Origin: Mycobacterium pinniadriaticum | GTDB taxonomy: Bacteria; Actinomycetota; Actinomycetes; Mycobacteriales; Mycobacteriaceae | Assembly: GCF_026242045.1 (NCBI RefSeq) | Contig: NZ_JAPJDO010000016.1 | Span: forward strand, 60,674-124,673 | Reading direction: 5' to 3' | Length of the DNA: 64,000 nt | Part shown: positions 53,418 to 61,716 of the stretch, piece after piece | How the letters are laid out: every line of letters begins with the position of its first letter | Position numbering within the stretch: the first letter of the stretch is position 1 | The notes under the pieces: model-generated | The model's database searches: none | The model's input: only the letters and a program-made list of their open reading frames with translations | Told to the model about the DNA's origin: nothing | Program-made: the position numbers and the translations under genes

Positions 53418-54446
53418 TCAGGTGGCGCTGCGCTCGTCGGCGCCCATGGCGTCGAGCACCGCCACCCGGGTGTCGAGCGTGCCGGTCACCGAACGTTCGG
53501 ACAGGCCGGTGCGCAGCAGTTCCCGCAGATTGCCCTGATCGTAGTCGGCGGGTGCGGTGGAGTCGATGAACCGTTCGACGACCTCCACGAACCGGTCCGG
53601 GTCGTCGTGGAAGGGGAAGTGTCCAGAGCGATTGAATATCTCCAGCCGGGAGCCGGGCATGGCGGCATGGGCCATCTTGGCATGGCTGACCGGGATGACC
53701 GCGTCCTGGTCGCCCCAAATCAGTTGTACAGGAACAGATTCAGTTAGATAGCAGCGGTCGAGCATGGTCACCACCTGCCCACGCCAATCCACCACGGAGC
53801 GCAGGGTGCGGGTGAACGCCGACGAGGCCGTCGGCTCCGGGAGATCGGTCAGGATGCGCAGGGCGTCGGGCAGGTCGCGGCCCAGTCCTGTCGATCCGAA
53901 CACGGTGCCCAGTGCCCGGCCGGCGACCTGCAGGGCGGGCAACACCATCGGCAGCCGCAGCAGCGCCAGTGCCTCCCCACCCAGCGGCAGGGAGGCGGCC
54001 CGCAGCGCGATATTGACGTCCTTGGTGACGCCGCCGGCGCCGATCAGGATCAGCCGCTCCACCAGTTGCGGAAACTGGTAGGCGAATTGCATGGCCACAC
54101 CGCCGCCCAGCGAGTGCCCGACCACGGTGGCCTTGTCGAGGTCGAGCACGCTGAGCAGATCCCGCATGCCGTTGGCGTAGGCCGCCACCGAGTAGTCGGC
54201 TCGCGGCTTGTCGGACTGGCCGTGGCCCAGCAGATCCGGTGCGATCACGGTGAACCGCTGGGCAAGCTTGCTGTGCACGGGATGCCACGTCGTGGAGTTG
54301 TCGCCGATACCGTGAATCAGCAGCAGCGTGGGACCCGACCCGGCAACCCGGAAGGCCCGCCGATAACCGTGAATGGTCCGGAAGTGCAGTGTGGGCGTCA
54401 CTTCCCGCACGGGTTGCAGATTGGGCTTTCGCTGCGTCATGTGCAA
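53418..54446 (-). CDS. Alpha/beta hydrolase, Rv2715-like
   Basis: A 342-residue hydrolase. It shows the oxyanion segment LLLIHGIGDNSTTW near residue 40, nucleophile GHSLGGGVAM near 111, acid Asp in IWGDQDAVIP and the His in FNRSGHFPFHDDP. A cap region lies between about 150 and 230. It is close to epoxide-hydrolase or lipase types. It starts 27 bp after the PAC2 gene. The substrate is unknown. The last 45 residues extend past the fold and look disordered. Confidence 0.85.
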   Translation of the reverse strand: MHMTQRKPNLQPVREVTPTLHFRTIHGYRRAFRVAGSGPTLLLIHGIGDNSTTWHPVHSKLAQRFTVIAPDLLGHGQSDKPRADYSVAAYANGMRDLLSVLDLDKATVVGHSLGGGVAMQFAYQFPQLVERLILIGAGGVTKDVNIALRAASLPLGGEALALLRLPMVLPALQVAGRALGTVFGSTGLGRDLPDALRILTDLPEPTASSAFTRTLRSVVDWRGQVVTMLDRCYLTESVPVQLIWGDQDAVIPVSHAKMAHAAMPGSRLEIFNRSGHFPFHDDPDRFVEVVERFIDSTAPADYDQGNLRELLRTGLSERSVTGTLDTRVAVLDAMGADERSAT

Positions 54447-54473
54447 CCCCGTCGTTGGTGCGGTGGGCCTTCG

Positions 54474-55448
54474 CTAGTCATCCCCGTTGTCGGAGAAACC
54501 GTCTTTGAAGTCCTCGGCGTGCTGGGCTAGGAACCGCTCGAATTCCGCACCCAATTCCTCACCGCTGGGAAGATCCTCGTCGCGTGCCAGAAGCGAGCGG
54601 TTCTCTTGAGCGGCAACGAAAGCATCGTACTGGCGCTCCAACGCGGTCACCACTTGAGAGACCTCCGGTGAGGCCTCTACCTGCTCGTCGATCTTGGTCC
54701 GGATACCGGCGCCGGCGTCGGTCAGTGCGCGCAGCGGCACCTGCAGCGAAGTCAGCTTGGCCACCTGCTCCAGCAGTGCCTCAGCGGCCGGTGGGAAGTC
54801 GGTCTGGGCCAGATAGTGCGGCACATGGACGGTGAACCCGACCACCTCGTGGCCGTGCTGGGCCATCCGGTACTCCAGCAGGTTGGACACGCTGCCCGGG
54901 ACCTGCACCTCCCCGACCCACGGGGTGAAGTCGCTGATCAGCTCGCGATTGTTGGAATGCGCGGTCAACGTCACCGGGCGGGTGTGCGGCACCGCCATCG
55001 GGATCGTGCCAAGACCGATGGTCTGGCGCACCCCCAGCCGTTCGGACAGCAGCCGGACGGCGGTGACGAAGCGTTCCCATTTCAGGTCCGGTTCCAGGCC
55101 GGCGAGCAGCAGAAACGGTGTACCGAGGCTGTCGCGCAGGGCATACAGGTTCAGCTGGGGATCGTCGTAGTCGGTGAAGTGGTCGGTCTTGAACGTCATC
55201 AGCGGTCGGCGGGACCGGTAATCCAGCAGGTCGTCGATCGCGAACGATGCCACCAGCTCGGTGTCGAGCTTGTTCTTCAGGTGCTCGGCGGCCAGGTGAA
55301 TCGCATGGCCGGCATCCGAGAATCCCTCGAGTGCGTGGATCATCACCGGTCCGCGCCCATCCGGCGCGGACAGTTGGGGAGCCGGAAACTCCAGTTCGTA
55401 CAGTCCGGTCTGCTCGGGTCGGTAGTGCTGTCCCTGCTCGTCAGTCAT
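54474..55448 (-). CDS. PAC2 family protein, Rv2714-like
   Basis: A 324-residue protein of the PAC2 (proteasome assembly chaperone-like) family, conserved in actinobacteria. Blocks seen are MIHALEGFSDAGHAIHLAAEHL near residue 36, SFAIDDLLDYRSRRP, PFLLLAGLEPDLKWERF and TVHVPHYLAQTDFPPAAEALL. The acidic C-terminus (EFERFLAQHAEDFKDGF) resembles a disordered tail. The M. tuberculosis protein has a known structure, but its role is unsettled. It is first of a minus-strand run with the hydrolase and PhzF genes. Confidence 0.88.
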   Translation of the reverse strand: MTDEQGQHYRPEQTGLYELEFPAPQLSAPDGRGPVMIHALEGFSDAGHAIHLAAEHLKNKLDTELVASFAIDDLLDYRSRRPLMTFKTDHFTDYDDPQLNLYALRDSLGTPFLLLAGLEPDLKWERFVTAVRLLSERLGVRQTIGLGTIPMAVPHTRPVTLTAHSNNRELISDFTPWVGEVQVPGSVSNLLEYRMAQHGHEVVGFTVHVPHYLAQTDFPPAAEALLEQVAKLTSLQVPLRALTDAGAGIRTKIDEQVEASPEVSQVVTALERQYDAFVAAQENRSLLARDEDLPSGEELGAEFERFLAQHAEDFKDGFSDNGDD

Positions 55449-55626
55449 CGTCTTTGCCTCCTCGCGGTGCCCGGACGCGGCTTCCTGCCCTCAGTACCGT
55501 GACAACCAGTGTCTCGTAGATTCTGGCCCGCGCCATCAATAGCACCCGTGTTACATAACGCAGGCACGGTACCCGTCGTTCCCCGGTGTCGATCGTCGCG
55601 GCGGGTCGGCGGCGCCCAGATCAGGC

Positions 55627-56418
55627 ATGATCGTGCAGATGAGGAGGGTCGCGGCGGCGCTGAACGTGGCGGTGGCCACGGTGCTGGTGGCCGGTTGCCA
55701 CACGTCGGCCGAGCCGCCCGCCGAGGCCGCCGATCCGCCGTCCGCACCCGGGGATGCCCGGCCGGTGCTGCCCAGACCGGCGGTGGGGGCGCTTTTTCTC
55801 GGCGGCACCGACGCCCACACCTGCACTGCCTCGGTGGTTCGTTCCACGACCCAGAATCTGATCCTGACCGCAGCGCACTGCCTGGCGTCGGGCGTCCCCG
55901 TCACGTTTGTGCCCGGGTTCGAAGACGAAGCGGCACCCGGCGACGTGTGGACCGTCGATGCGATCTACCTCGATCCCCGTTGGCTGACCTCGCAAGACCC
56001 CAAGGCCGACTATGCCTTCGCGCGGGTCAGCCGCCCCGTGGGTGACCCCGTGGAGACGGTCGCCGGACAGTCGTTGGCTCTCGGTGCGGCGCCTGGCCGC
56101 GATCTCGGAGCGGTGACGGTAGTCGGCTACCCACTGGGCGTCGGAGGTTCACCGATCGGATGCGACGGCGTCGCCGGAATGGAGCCCGAGGGGTATCCCT
56201 CGTTGCATTGCGGTGGCTTGGTGGACGGCACCAGCGGCGCCCCGTGGATCCAGGACTCGACGGTGTTCGGCGTGATCGGCGGCCTCGACGGCGGCGGGTG
56301 CCGCGACGACATCTCCTACTCGCCGCCGTTCGACGCGGCGACCGCAGCCCTGCTGGCACGCGCAGAGGACGGCGGGCCGGGAGACACCGCGCCGAACTCG
56401 TTCGGCAGCCAGTGCTAG
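55627..56418 (+). CDS. Trypsin-like serine protease lipoprotein
   Basis: A 263-residue exported protease. The signal peptide ends in the lipobox LVAGC (Cys at about 24), followed by a Pro/Ala linker. The catalytic His is in LTAAHCL, the Asp in ADYAF and the Ser in GTSGAPW. Two Cys pairs (HTCTAS with AHC; IGCDG with LHCGG) probably form disulfides. No PDZ domain is present. It would act outside the membrane on an unknown target. ATG 55639 is an alternative start. It converges on sthA with a 2-bp gap. Confidence 0.85.
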   Translation: MIVQMRRVAAALNVAVATVLVAGCHTSAEPPAEAADPPSAPGDARPVLPRPAVGALFLGGTDAHTCTASVVRSTTQNLILTAAHCLASGVPVTFVPGFEDEAAPGDVWTVDAIYLDPRWLTSQDPKADYAFARVSRPVGDPVETVAGQSLALGAAPGRDLGAVTVVGYPLGVGGSPIGCDGVAGMEPEGYPSLHCGGLVDGTSGAPWIQDSTVFGVIGGLDGGGCRDDISYSPPFDAATAALLARAEDGGPGDTAPNSFGSQC

Positions 56419-56420
56419 GT

Positions 56421-57833
56421 CTAGAGGCGGAACTGGTTGAGTGCCCGTAGCTTGTTCATCACGTCCAACGCAGCGATCTTGTAGGCCTCCGAGAAGGTCG
56501 GGTAGTTGAAGACCGCGTCGACCAGGTATTCGATCGTCCCTCCGCAGCCCATCACGGCCTGGCCGATGTGCACCAGCTCGGTGGCGGACGTGCCGAAGAT
56601 GTGCACGCCGAGCACTTTCAGGTCTTCAGTGGAGACCAGCAGTTTCAGCATGCCGTAGGAGTCCCCGGCGATCTGGCCGCGGGCCAACTCGCGGTAGCGG
56701 GATACTCCGACCTCATAGGGGACGGCGTCCTTGGTCAACTCGACCTCGGTGGCGCCGACATAGGACACCTCGGGGATCGAGTAGATCCCGATTGGCTGCA
56801 GCTCGGTCATGCCGGCCGTCGGCTCGCCGAAGGCGTGGTAGGCAGCCAGCCGGCCCTGCTCCATCGAGGTGGCCGCCAGTGCGGGGAAGCCGATGACGTC
56901 GCCGACGGCATAGATGTGGTCGACCTTTGTCTGGAAAGTCTTGTCGTCGACGAAGATCCGGCCTCGGTTGTCGGCCTCCAGACCGGCGTTGGCCAGGTCG
57001 AGGTGATCGGTCTGGCCCTGCCGGCCGGCCGAATACATGACGGTCTCGGCGGGGATCTGCTTGCCGCTGGCCAGTGTGGTGACGGTGCCGGCCGAGCCGA
57101 CGTCGACGGCGGTCACCTCTTCGCCGAACCGGAACGTCACCGCGAGATCGCGCAGGTGGAAGCGCAGTGCTTCGACGATCTCGGGGTCGCAGAAGTCCAG
57201 CATCGTGTCGCGCTTCTCCACGACGGTGACCTTGGTGCCCAGCGCGGCGAACATCGAGGCGTACTCGATGCCGATGACCCCGGCGCCGACCACCACCATC
57301 GACGTCGGGATGGACTTCAGGTCGAGGATACCGTCGGAGTCCAGCACCCGGTTCTCGTCGAACTCCACACCGGCGGGCCGTGCCGGCTTGGTGCCGGTGG
57401 CGATGATGACGTACCGGCCGCCGACGGTGATGTGTTCGGCGCGGGTGGGGTCCTCGATCTCGATGGTGTGCTCGTCGAGGAACCGGCCGTGCCCGACGTA
57501 GAGTTCGACCCCGTTGCGCATCAACTGGTTTCGCACCACATCGACTTCTTTGCCGATCACATGCTGGGTACGGGCGAGCAGATCGGCAGGAGTGATCTTC
57601 TCTTTGACCCGGTAGCTCGCGCCATAGAGTTCACGCTGGCTCATTCCGGTCAGGTAGAGGACGGCCTCGCGCAGCGTCTTGGACGGGATCGTGCCGGTCT
57701 GGACGCACACACCGCCGAGCATCTTGCCGCGTTCGATGACGGCCACCGATTTGCCCAGCTTGGCCGCGGCGATGGCAGCCTTCTGACCGCCAGGTCCCGA
57801 GCCGATGACGACGAGGTCGTATTCCACACCCAT
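56421..57833 (-). CDS. sthA: Soluble pyridine nucleotide transhydrogenase
   Basis: A 470-residue flavoprotein that balances NADPH and NADH. It has the FAD motif VVIGSGPGGQKAA, the active-site region GGVCVQTGTIPSKT (one Cys only, as is usual for SthA rather than a disulfide reductase), the NAD(P) fold VVVGAGVIGIEYAS and the FAD-binding IYAVGDVIGFPALA. A dimerisation domain follows from about 345. ATG 57833 starts the conserved YDLVVIG block. It lies divergent from the DUF4192 gene. Confidence 0.93.
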   Translation of the reverse strand: MGVEYDLVVIGSGPGGQKAAIAAAKLGKSVAVIERGKMLGGVCVQTGTIPSKTLREAVLYLTGMSQRELYGASYRVKEKITPADLLARTQHVIGKEVDVVRNQLMRNGVELYVGHGRFLDEHTIEIEDPTRAEHITVGGRYVIIATGTKPARPAGVEFDENRVLDSDGILDLKSIPTSMVVVGAGVIGIEYASMFAALGTKVTVVEKRDTMLDFCDPEIVEALRFHLRDLAVTFRFGEEVTAVDVGSAGTVTTLASGKQIPAETVMYSAGRQGQTDHLDLANAGLEADNRGRIFVDDKTFQTKVDHIYAVGDVIGFPALAATSMEQGRLAAYHAFGEPTAGMTELQPIGIYSIPEVSYVGATEVELTKDAVPYEVGVSRYRELARGQIAGDSYGMLKLLVSTEDLKVLGVHIFGTSATELVHIGQAVMGCGGTIEYLVDAVFNYPTFSEAYKIAALDVMNKLRALNQFRL

Positions 57834-58002
57834 GAGGACAAGATGTACGCCGGTTTGCCGAATCTCGCATGCCGACGGCGTCAATACGACGTGAACAATA
57901 TGTTCGCCGCACCGATCCCCAGCTACGACTTCGTCCACAACCCCCGCTCGTCCAGGGTCCCGGTCGTTCCAGCCTGACGGGCTCGATTGACAGCCTCGGG
58001 TC

Positions 58003-59061
58003 ATGACCACACACGAACCTGACTACCGCTTCACCAGTCCCGGTGCGCTCATCGCCGCCCTGCCCGCCGTGCTCGGCTTCGTGCCGGAGAAGTCGCTGGT
58101 CCTGGTGTCCCTCGAGCACGGCGAGATGGGCGCCGTCATGCGTACCGATTTGCCCCAGGCGTGCGGTGGTGACCTCAGCCACCTGGCCGAGCTCGCGGCG
58201 GCATCCGGCGCCGACGCGGTGGTGGGGGTGATCGTGGATGCCGAGGGCGCCCAGTGCCCCATGTGCAACCAGGACTACCGCGATCTGTGCGCCGAGCTGA
58301 CGTCGGCGCTGGCGGTACACGGCCTGGGGCTCTACGCCGGGCATGTCGTCGACCGGATCGAAGCGGGCGGGCGCTGGCATTGCGTCGACGGGTGCGGTGC
58401 GGCCGGCGTCGTGGATGATCCGATGTCCTCGCCCCTGGCGGTGGCCGCCGTGCTTGACGGGCGCCGGCTCTACCAGCGCCGGGCCGATCTGCAGGCGGTC
58501 GTCGCGATGGCCGACGCCACCCGAAGTGCGTCGCTGGTGCCGGCCATCGCCGACCGCGCCGAGGCGCGCGAAGTGGACCGGCGTACCGACGCTGACGGGT
58601 GTGCCCGGCGTGATGTGGAGGCGGCGATAGAGGTCAGCGCCCGGGTGTGTGACGGCGGTGAACCAGACGATGCCGAATTGGCGAGTTTGGCGTGCGCGTT
58701 GACCGACGTCGCGGTCCGCGACACGTTGTACGCGTTGTCCGTCGGGGCCGACGCCGGGCGGGCCGAGACCTTATGGGCGCTGCTGGCTCGTACGCTTCCC
58801 GAACCGTGGCGAGTCGAAGCGCTTGTGCTGGTGGCATTTTCGGCCTACGTCCGCGGCGATGGGCCGATGGCGGGGCTGTCTCTGGAGGCAGCCTTGCGCG
58901 CTGACCCCGAGCATCGGATGGCCGGCATGCTCGATACCGCTCTGCAATCGGGTATGCGGCCCGCGCAGATCCGCGAGTTGGCCGACACCGGATATCGGCT
59001 GGCCGAGCGGCTGGGGGTGCGGCTTCCGCCGCGGCGGGCGTTCGGCCGCCGGGCGGTGTAG
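58003..59061 (+). CDS. DUF4192 family protein
   Basis: A 352-residue protein of the DUF4192 family, Rv2712c-like. The family start LIAALPAVLGFVPEKSLVLVSLE is clear. A conserved MADATRSASLVPAI region lies in the middle, and TPR-like helices (ALVLVAFSAYVRGDGPMAGLSLEAAL) near the end. Family members occur only in actinobacteria and have no known function. Cys-rich QCPMCNQDY near residue 85 might bind metal. It converges on ideR with a 11-bp gap. Confidence 0.88.
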   Translation: MTTHEPDYRFTSPGALIAALPAVLGFVPEKSLVLVSLEHGEMGAVMRTDLPQACGGDLSHLAELAAASGADAVVGVIVDAEGAQCPMCNQDYRDLCAELTSALAVHGLGLYAGHVVDRIEAGGRWHCVDGCGAAGVVDDPMSSPLAVAAVLDGRRLYQRRADLQAVVAMADATRSASLVPAIADRAEAREVDRRTDADGCARRDVEAAIEVSARVCDGGEPDDAELASLACALTDVAVRDTLYALSVGADAGRAETLWALLARTLPEPWRVEALVLVAFSAYVRGDGPMAGLSLEAALRADPEHRMAGMLDTALQSGMRPAQIRELADTGYRLAERLGVRLPPRRAFGRRAV

Positions 59062-59072
59062 CCGTACGGCGG

Positions 59073-59762
59073 TTAGACCTTCTCGACCTTGACCGCGTGG
59101 GCCATCTCGTGGGGGAGCTGGACGTTTTCGTGCCCGCCGATCACGATCGTCACGCTGCCGTTCGGGCTGGTTTCGACCTGCACACGGGCGTTGGGCACCA
59201 CGCCGGCGTCCTTGAGCTGGCCGATCAACTCCACGTCACCCTGGACATGTTCGGTCAGCTGGCGAACCACGACCGCGACCGGGGTCCCCGCCGGCAGTTC
59301 GGTCAGCCGAACCAGATTGGCGTCCTCGTGTTGGCTCATGTCCAGCCCCAGCAGCGACAGGCCCGGGATCGGATTGCCGAATGGCGACACCGTGGGATCG
59401 TCGAGAACCTGCACCAGGCGGCGTTCGACGTCCTCGCTCATCACGTGTTCCCACTTGCATGCTTCGGCGTGGACTTCTTCCCACGGAAGGCCGATGACGT
59501 CGACCAGCAGGCGCTCGGCGAGCCGGTGTTTGCGCATTACCGAGACGGCCAGCCCGCGCCCCTTCTCGGTCAATTCGAGGTGCCGGTCACCGGCCACATG
59601 CAACAGACCGTCGCGTTCCATGCGCGCCACTGTCTGGCTGACGGTGGGGCCGCTCTGATCCAGACGTTCCGCAATGCGTGCGCGCAGGGGGATCACGCCC
59701 TCTTCTTCGAGGTCGTAAATCGTGCGGAGATACATCTCCGTGGTATCGACCAGATCGTTCAT
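59073..59762 (-). CDS. ideR: Iron-dependent regulator IdeR
   Basis: A 229-residue DtxR-family repressor of iron-uptake and siderophore genes. The winged helix is seen in RIAERLDQSGPTVSQTVARMERDGL. Metal ligands follow in the dimerisation domain: VMRKHRLAERLLVD (His), and EACKWEHVMSEDVE (Cys, Glu and His). The SH3-like third domain is at about 150-229. ATG 59762 is used. sigB lies upstream on the same strand, separated by a hairpin, so ideR probably has its own promoter in 59763-59838. Confidence 0.96.
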   Translation of the reverse strand: MNDLVDTTEMYLRTIYDLEEEGVIPLRARIAERLDQSGPTVSQTVARMERDGLLHVAGDRHLELTEKGRGLAVSVMRKHRLAERLLVDVIGLPWEEVHAEACKWEHVMSEDVERRLVQVLDDPTVSPFGNPIPGLSLLGLDMSQHEDANLVRLTELPAGTPVAVVVRQLTEHVQGDVELIGQLKDAGVVPNARVQVETSPNGSVTIVIGGHENVQLPHEMAHAVKVEKV

Positions 59763-59838
59763 AAGGACACCCTTCGTCTGCCGTGAGTCTACTTGGCTAG
59801 CTGGGGAAATGGTCGTGCAACACCGCCTGCCCGCAGCA

Positions 59839-59869
59839 CTGTGCCCGCCGGCGTCGCCGACGGGCACAG
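59839..59869 (-). terminator. Hairpin terminator between sigB and ideR
   Basis: CTGTGCCCG (59839-59847) and CGGGCACAG (59861-59869) form a perfect 9-bp stem, with further CCGGCG/GCCG pairing inside. It lies 28 bp beyond the sigB stop on the transcribed strand. It has no U-tract. Confidence 0.8.
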
Positions 59870-59870
59870 T

Positions 59871-59899
59871 AAGGGGGTTGCTTATAAGGGGGTTGCTTA
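59871..59899. repeat. 15-bp tandem duplication at the sigB 3' end
   Basis: AAGGGGGTTGCTTA occurs twice with a 15-bp period (59871-59884, 59886-59899). The second copy contains the sigB stop codon. It looks like a local duplication, so a second in-frame-like TAA sits just past the true stop. Confidence 0.85.
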
Positions 59900-60856
59900 G
59901 CTGGCGTAGGACCGCAGCCGGTCGGCCCGATCGCCGTTCCGTAGTTTGGCCATCACCTCACGCTCGATCTGCCGGACGCGCTCGCGGGACAGGCCGAACA
60001 GTTTGCCGATTTGGTCGAGGGTGCGGGGCTGACCGTCGTCGAGGCCGAACCGCAACCGGATCACCTGTTGTTCGCGCTCGTCGAGGGTGGCCAGCACGTG
60101 GCGGATGTCGGTGTGCAGCAACTCGGCGATCACGGCGTTTTCGGCCGACATGGCTTCGGAGTCCTCGATGAAGTCGCCCAGCGGGGCCTCCTCGTCACTG
60201 CCGACCGGCATGTCGAGGCTCACCGGGTCGCGACTGTGCTCGAGCAGGTCGTTGATCTTCTCGACGGGGATGCCCGACTCTTCGGCCAGCTCCTCGTCGC
60301 TGGCTTCGCGGCCCAGACTCTGGTGCATCTCACGCTTGATCCGTGCGAGCTTGTTGACCTGCTCCACGAGGTGGACGGGCAGCCGGATGGTGCGGCTCTG
60401 ATCGGCCATGCCGCGGGTGATCGCCTGGCGGATCCACCAGGTGGCATAGGTGGAGAACTTGAAACCCTTGGTGTAGTCGAACTTCTCCATCGCCCGGATC
60501 AGACCCAGGTTGCCCTCCTGGATGAGGTCCAGCAGCGGCATCCCGCGCCCGGTGTACCGCTTGGCCAGCGACACCACCAGGCGGAGGTTGGCCTCGAGCA
60601 GGTGACTGCGAGCGGCCTGACCGTCCCGGACCACGATCGCGAGGTCTCGCTTGCGGTTATCACTGAGGCGTTTGCGGGTTTCCAGCAGGTGCTGGGCGAA
60701 CAGCCCGGCCTCGATGCGCTTGGCCAGTTCCACCTCATCTTCTGCGGTGAGCAGGGCGGTCTTGCCGATGCCGTTCAGATACACGCGCACCAGGTCGGCG
60801 GCTGGACTCTGGGCGTCCAGATCGCTGTCAATCCGGGTGGTGGTGGCATTTGCCAT
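59897..60856 (-). CDS. sigB: RNA polymerase sigma factor SigB
   Basis: A 319-residue group-2 (primary-like) sigma factor for stress and stationary-phase genes. Region 1.2 is ADLVRVYLNGIGKTALLT; region 2 holds NLGLIRAMEKFDYTKGFKFSTYATWWIRQAI; region 4 has LDQIGKLFGLSRERVRQIEREVMAKL. ATG 60856 follows a GGAGGCC site; the upstream ATG at 60895 would fall inside the -10 element and is rejected. The promoter at 60894-60920 is of the SigE/SigH type. ideR lies downstream, as in M. tuberculosis. Confidence 0.97.
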   Translation of the reverse strand: MANATTTRIDSDLDAQSPAADLVRVYLNGIGKTALLTAEDEVELAKRIEAGLFAQHLLETRKRLSDNRKRDLAIVVRDGQAARSHLLEANLRLVVSLAKRYTGRGMPLLDLIQEGNLGLIRAMEKFDYTKGFKFSTYATWWIRQAITRGMADQSRTIRLPVHLVEQVNKLARIKREMHQSLGREASDEELAEESGIPVEKINDLLEHSRDPVSLDMPVGSDEEAPLGDFIEDSEAMSAENAVIAELLHTDIRHVLATLDEREQQVIRLRFGLDDGQPRTLDQIGKLFGLSRERVRQIEREVMAKLRNGDRADRLRSYAS

Positions 60857-60893
60857 GGTGGCCTCCTGATCGGCTGCAACTTTCAAACGGTCC

Positions 60894-60920
60894 AACGTCC
60901 GACTGGAGGAAAGAGTTCCC
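60894..60920 (-). promoter_or_regulatory. ECF (SigE/SigH-type) promoter of sigB
   Basis: On the minus strand GGGAAC (60920-60915) and CGTT (60897-60894) are 17 nt apart. This matches the known sigB promoter type recognised by SigE and SigH. It leaves a leader of about 30 nt. Confidence 0.88.
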
Positions 60921-61003
60921 GCGTGGTCGCCTTCTCACACCCTCTGACGTGCGGGAATGCCGCGAAGCCCTGAGAATGTCCTGAGAAACGACCGCGGCGG
61001 CGG

Positions 61004-61399
61004 TCAGTGGGAACCAGGCTCGGCGCCGCCCGCCGAATGCCGTTGCGATGTGGAGATCCCGGTGTCCAAAGCGCGACGCTCAGGGCGGGGGAACAACTGG
61101 GTTCGCCGCGGGGCGTCGTTGAACCGACGCGGTTCTTCAGCGCGGCGGGGCGGGCGGTCGTTGGCGATCAGCACCGCCATCCACGGCAGCGGCAACGACA
61201 CCGCGATGATCGCCAGCGAGATCAGTCCGTTGTGCCACACCCCGTAGGCGACGGCCGCCAGGATCAGCGCCGGAATCCGAAAAGACATGATCGTCAAGTA
61301 CTTCCGCACTCGCTGACGGTGCTGCTCCTCGTAGGCCGGCGCGGCGGCGGTGATGAGCACGGGCCGACCTTCGTCGTCGAACCCCAGCTCACGCTTCAT
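61004..61399 (-). CDS. DUF3099 membrane protein
   Basis: A 131-residue protein of the DUF3099 family, Rv2709-like. The N-terminus (GRPVLITAAAPAYEEQHRQRVRKYL) is the family mark. Two membrane helices follow at about residues 38-54 and 56-78, and then a basic, probably cytoplasmic tail of about 50 residues. Function is unknown. ATG 61399 is preferred. It lies upstream of sigB on the same strand with a 147-bp gap carrying the sigB promoter, and is divergent from the DUF3039 gene. Confidence 0.85.
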   Translation of the reverse strand: MKRELGFDDEGRPVLITAAAPAYEEQHRQRVRKYLTIMSFRIPALILAAVAYGVWHNGLISLAIIAVSLPLPWMAVLIANDRPPRRAEEPRRFNDAPRRTQLFPRPERRALDTGISTSQRHSAGGAEPGSH

Positions 61400-61467
61400 A
61401 GCTCCACTGTTCCACATTCGGCGGGCGATGGGCAGGCCGGTTTCCTAGCTCTGTTCAACCGGGCACA

Positions 61468-61716
61468 ATGTCTGTCATGCAGACCCAGACGATCGAGCGG
61501 ACCGACACCGACGAACGCGTCGACGACGGCACCGATGGCGACGCGCCCAAGTTCTTCCACTACGTCAAGAAGGACAGGATCGCCGAGAGCGCGGTGATGG
61601 GCACCCACGTCGTCGCGTTGTGCGGCGAGGTGTTCCCGGTCACTCGTGCGGCCAAACCGGGGTCACCGGTCTGCCCGGACTGCAAGCGGATCTACGAGAA
61701 TCTCAAGAAGGGCTGA
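61468..61716 (+). CDS. DUF3039 family protein
   Basis: An 82-residue protein, Rv2708c-like, conserved in actinobacteria near sigB and sigA. The core is FFHYVKKDRIAESAVMGTHVVALCGEVF, then PVCPDCKRIYE. The Cys at about 52 and CPDC near 71-74 form a probable zinc knuckle with the His residues (HYV, THV). Function is unknown. Start could also be the ATG at 61477. Its 3' end overlaps the convergent YihY gene by 14 bp. Confidence 0.88.
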   Translation: MSVMQTQTIERTDTDERVDDGTDGDAPKFFHYVKKDRIAESAVMGTHVVALCGEVFPVTRAAKPGSPVCPDCKRIYENLKKG

